Below are positions 63,247-64,000 of a stretch of 64,000 bases of DNA, piece by piece. Each line of letters opens with the position of its first letter. The first letter of the stretch is position 1. The DNA is taken from NCBI GenBank assembly GCA_037176705.1, contig CM073891.1:50160571-50224570 (forward strand), written 5' to 3'. The notes under the pieces are model-generated. The model searched no databases and was not told the DNA's origin. It saw only the letters and a list, made by a program, of their open reading frames with translations. The DNA comes from Molossus alvarezi (lineage: Eukaryota; Chordata; Mammalia; Chiroptera; Molossidae). Made by a program: the position numbers and the translations under genes.

Positions 63247-63475
63247 TTGGAAGTTTTTATCTCTTATTCACCTTCTTCCTTTGTGGCAATCATCGGTTTG
63301 TTCCCTGTATCTAGGAGTCTGTTTCTGGTGTGTTTTTAAATATTTGTTCATTTGTCTTTGTTTTTTAGATTCCACATATAAGCATTTGTATTTCTCTGTC
63401 TGATTTATTTTACTTGGCGTAATATTATTTAGGTCCATCCATGTTGCATTTTTTTTTATTGCTGAGTAATATTCC

Positions 63476-63478
<3 letters not shown>

Positions 63479-63512
<34 letters not shown>
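63479..63512. repeat. (GT)n microsatellite
   Basis: About seventeen GT units, followed by an AT-rich tract, inside the old minus-strand L1. Confidence 0.95.
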
Positions 63513-63515
<3 letters not shown>

Positions 63516-63600
63516 CATGTACATATGTATATAATATATATAAATAAATATAAATATATATATATAAAATACTTTATAGATGAACATCTAAGTTGCATGG

Positions 63601-64000
63601 AAACCCAAATCCTTTTTGAAACATGACTCTGAATAAAGTCTGAAACTAAACACAATTGTGTCTCTAATGCTTATGAATTCACACTTTTCATTCAATAATT
63701 TGTTCATTGGTGTTTTCAAAATTTTATATTTTAGAAAAGTAAATTCCACAGAAGCTCCGTGAACCAGGTCACCTGAATCACAGTGCCTCTGTGAAGACAG
63801 AGCCTAGTGCCAGGTTACACGGGAGCACACTGAACAAGTGCGTTTGATCATCAAATGGTTTGATCGTCAGAATATTTAGACAAAAACCACTGAACAAAAT
63901 ACACTTTACATTTTGATTAAAAAATTAAATCCAGCAATGTTTAGGATTTATGTCAGTCTGTCTTCACGGTGTAAAGGAATATTAGATTTTTTTAATGAAG
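63601..64000. other. Unassigned sequence at the window end
   Basis: No gene or named repeat recognised. Confidence 0.4.

Larger units (their letters stand above)
62010..63600 (-). mobile_element. Old L1, minus strand, split by a younger L1
   Basis: The left part (62010-62224, old-type 3' UTR antisense with ACATACAATATTATATTAGT) and the right part (63247-63600, with GATTCCACATATAAGC and ATTGCTGAGTAATATTCCAT) are consecutive pieces of one old L1. A (GT)n tract at 63479-63512 has grown in the right part. Confidence 0.75.

Overview
The window is nuclear DNA of a mammal, and the repeats point to a vespertilionid bat. About twenty tRNA-derived SINEs of the VES type are scattered on both strands. 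They start with a GCCCTGGCC-like head, carry A and B boxes, have a CT-rich 3' part and end in A-rich tails, and most have clear target-site duplications. L1 retrotransposons of several ages make up the largest share of the window. No intron-containing host gene, rRNA, functional tRNA or CRISPR array is visible. The window is an intergenic or intronic, repeat-dense stretch.

Layout. Positions 1-8740 are one old sense-strand L1 that has been a landing site. It holds a solo LTR (1443-1822), two adjacent SINEs (3937-4329), an LTR of a second family (5426-5844) and a 5'-truncated CACNA2D1 retrocopy (6171-7230). That retrocopy is itself split by another solo LTR (6602-6973). A mariner-like MITE lies at 9030-9137, an older L1 fragment with a nested SINE at 9371-10510, and a 5'-truncated minus-strand L1 at 10939-11562. 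From 11.6 to 37 kb the DNA is mostly unrecognised sequence dotted with SINEs, a third solo LTR of the first family (18812-19183), and MIR, L2 and L1 remnants.

Positions 37245-38809 are a processed copy of ATP5F1A with an uninterrupted 508-codon frame. Its 3' end, 49 codons plus the 3' UTR and tail, is missing. A complete processed NDUFA4 copy with an open 81-codon frame, poly(A) tail and an 11-bp target duplication is at 41782-42254. A 5'-inverted (twin-primed) L1 lies at 42631-43540.

Positions 44170-56724 form a nest of L1s. One L1 (44170-48608) is interrupted by a younger L1 (48609-56724). The younger one is interrupted by a 2.2-kb element (52736-54914) that has an L1 5' UTR, ORF1 and 3' UTR but no ORF2, which is the organisation of HAL1 ('half-L1') elements. 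The last 7 kb hold three more SINEs and minus-strand L1 pieces, including a young L1 inserted into an old one at 62225-63246.

The elements are linked by mechanism. L1 reverse transcriptase probably mobilised the SINEs, the HAL1-like element and the three retrocopies. The ERV-derived LTRs inserted independently, with 6-bp duplications, and were reduced to solo LTRs. I found no new cellular system. The most unusual objects are the nested CACNA2D1 retrocopy, the ORF1-only L1 derivative, the 3'-truncated but open ATP5F1A retrocopy, and three same-family solo LTRs within 18 kb. All family assignments are from reading the sequence, not from database searches.
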